Shown: piece after piece, positions 20,698 through 21,634 of the stretch
Layout: every line of letters begins with the position of its first letter
How positions within the stretch are numbered: the stretch's first letter is position 1
From: UBA9865 sp035647835
GTDB lineage: Bacteria; Bacillota; Dethiobacteria; Dethiobacterales; Dethiobacteraceae
Length of the DNA: 21,634 bases
Reading direction: 5' to 3'
Assembly: GCA_035647835.1 (NCBI GenBank)
Contig: DASRMS010000227.1
Coordinates: 1-21,634, forward strand
The notes under the pieces: generated by a model
Told to the model about the DNA's origin: nothing
The model's input: the letters and a program-made list of their open reading frames with translations, nothing else
Database searches by the model: none
Position numbers and translations under genes: made by a program

Positions 20698-21334
20698 AAC
20701 CAGTAGGTGACGCAGTATTCTAGTTGATGCGGCACTTTCGAAGACGGGCCTAAAAATCCGTATAGGGCATATCGATGAAGTTTCTGGTGCTGGCTGCCGA
20801 CGCCCAGTTGGGGGCTGGTGCTGGGAGTTAAGGGGTTGGGGCGATCTGCAAAGGCATGCAGGCGTAGACCCTAGCCTCGTGGAGACCCAAGTATGTGGTG
20901 GATTACCGTAGTAGGTAAAGGATTACGGCTTGGGAAGAACCTGTATGCGGTTCGCGCTGTGTACAGTGTAGCCTGCCTTGAGTGGTGACGGTGGATGCTT
21001 AAAATTATGGAGGAAACCGTTGTTGCAAAAGAGGATAGAAAGTGGGCACCGTGTTATAGAGGAAAACTCCTAGACTGTTCTAACAGGGAAAGTCGTTAGG
21101 GATTAAAGTACGGACTCAGTGGCAATCCAGTCTCATTGTTGGCGACACAATGAAATTGATTATAAAGGGAAACCGCCTAGTACGGCGACGACTAGGTAAT
21201 TAATTGGGAAAACCTGCTGGACCTCAAGCCGTAACGTTTATCTAACGGGTTGCTCACCTACGGTTCTATGGTATATAATTGGCATAATTAGGCCTTGGGC
21301 CTGCTATAAAGAGTTTGTTCACAAACTCTTTTTT
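20698..21334 (+). ncRNA. ole: OLE RNA (ornate, large, extremophilic) candidate
   Basis: A 600-base stretch without a supportable reading frame, bounded by a promoter and an intrinsic terminator. The two ends pair over more than 500 bases: AACC-a-GTAGGTGA at 20698-20710 with TCACCTAC-GGTT at 21254-21265 (12 pairs, one bulged A). Inside are many local stems, for example CATTGT/ACAATG (21134-21152) and CCTAGT/ACTAGG (about 21176-21197). OLE RNA is known as a roughly 0.6-kb RNA of anaerobic and extremophilic Firmicutes, encoded near xseAB-ispA and usually directly upstream of oapA; it binds OapA and localises to the membrane. Size, neighbourhood and the following gene all agree. I could not run a covariance search, so the assignment rests on these features rather than on a model score. 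Confidence 0.85.
21309..21334 (+). terminator. Rho-independent terminator of the OLE-type RNA
   Basis: AAGAGTTTG / CAAACTCTT (9 bp, 4-nt loop) followed by six T residues. It marks the 3' end of the RNA and lies 140 bases before oapA, which therefore needs read-through or its own promoter (TTGGCA at 21410 is a possible -35 without a good -10). Confidence 0.92.
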
Positions 21335-21474
21335 CCTATTGTAAAAACTAAACAAAATGTGTCTTTAACTGTTCGCTGTGATGAGCAGCATCTTTGTACC
21401 AATCATAGTTTGGCAGTCGCTATTGCTTTCTAAATAAGCATAGTCTGCAGCTGATAAAATCGAGGTGGGAGAAG

Positions 21475-21634
21475 TTGGGGCAAAACTCACAACCAGGTAA
21501 GCAGCTAGGCTGGGTTGTTACGATCACAATCTGGACATTTTTGCTTTCTGTGCTGTTAAGTTTCGTCTCGCAGTCCGTTTTTCTCGGTCTGCGTTCAAGT
21601 ATTATCGCTTTAGCGATACTTTTAATTATTATCA
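21475..21634 (+). CDS. oapA: OLE-associated membrane protein OapA (3' end outside window)
   Basis: The frame starts at TTG 21475 behind GAGGTGGGAG and runs off the right edge after 53 residues. It begins MGQNSQPGKQLGWVVTITIW and continues through two hydrophobic segments (TIWTFLLSVLLSFVSQ and SSIIALAILLIII). The basic start with GW..TI..WTF.LS, a SQ pair and then a second helix is what I expect of OapA / CorB-like membrane proteins. That family binds OLE RNA and affects Mg2+ handling in Bacillus halodurans (family knowledge). The conserved central motifs lie beyond the window, so identification leans on context. Confidence 0.75.
   Translation, partial: MGQNSQPGKQLGWVVTITIWTFLLSVLLSFVSQSVFLGLRSSIIALAILLIII

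Noticed and set aside
20698..21334. Group II intron or other ribozyme as the identity of the 0.6-kb RNA
   Set aside because: No domain V-like hairpin or intron-encoded protein was seen; the ends are a promoter and a terminator, and the neighbours fit OLE.

Overview
The window looks like chromosome of an endospore-forming, anaerobic Firmicute of the class Clostridia, probably in the Peptococcaceae / Moorella / Syntrophomonas range (inference). The reasons are a complete spoIIIAA-AH operon, strong AGGAGG-type ribosome sites, frequent TTG and GTG starts, and the gene order aroK - M24 aminopeptidase - efp - spoIIIA - asp23 - nusB - xseAB - ispA. An OLE-type large RNA followed by oapA fits too. 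Base composition looks even along the window; no transposase, tRNA, rRNA or CRISPR array was seen.

Layout. 1-3961 (+): end of a type IV pilus locus: pilT (5' end outside the window), pilD, a terminator, then four overlapping genes for prepilins or minor pilins. One of these has an apparent one-base frameshift just after its start. 4065-6987 (+): a sigma-A promoter, aroK, an Xaa-Pro-type aminopeptidase, efp and an acidic zinc-ribbon protein, ending at a strong terminator. 7041-12344 (+): a small repeat, then spoIIIAA to spoIIIAH, which encode the SpoIIIA part of the mother-cell/forespore channel. 12370-17512 (+): a sigma-A promoter, asp23, amaP, a DUF2273 protein, nusB, a TsaD-like paralogue, xseA, xseB and ispA. 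17513-17706: a short spacer with a repeat-like element and the terminator of the opposite-strand genes.

17707-20393 (-): ten small genes that I cannot assign to known families, in two runs of four and six. The first run has three short paralogues with a near-identical Asn/Gln-rich core. The second has two further paralogues. Each run is preceded by a nearly identical CATA[C/T]TATGTAGC box resembling the -10 of mother-cell sigma-K promoters, and the first also has a good sigma-E-like promoter. I infer a set of late-sporulation structural proteins, perhaps coat or exosporium; this is the least described part of the window.

20394-21634: non-coding DNA, then a strong promoter, a structured RNA of about 0.6 kb closed by a long-range helix and ended by an intrinsic terminator, then the start of oapA. 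RNA size, position downstream of xseAB-ispA and the following membrane protein all point to OLE RNA. The sporulation-like gene set therefore sits between ispA and OLE-oapA.
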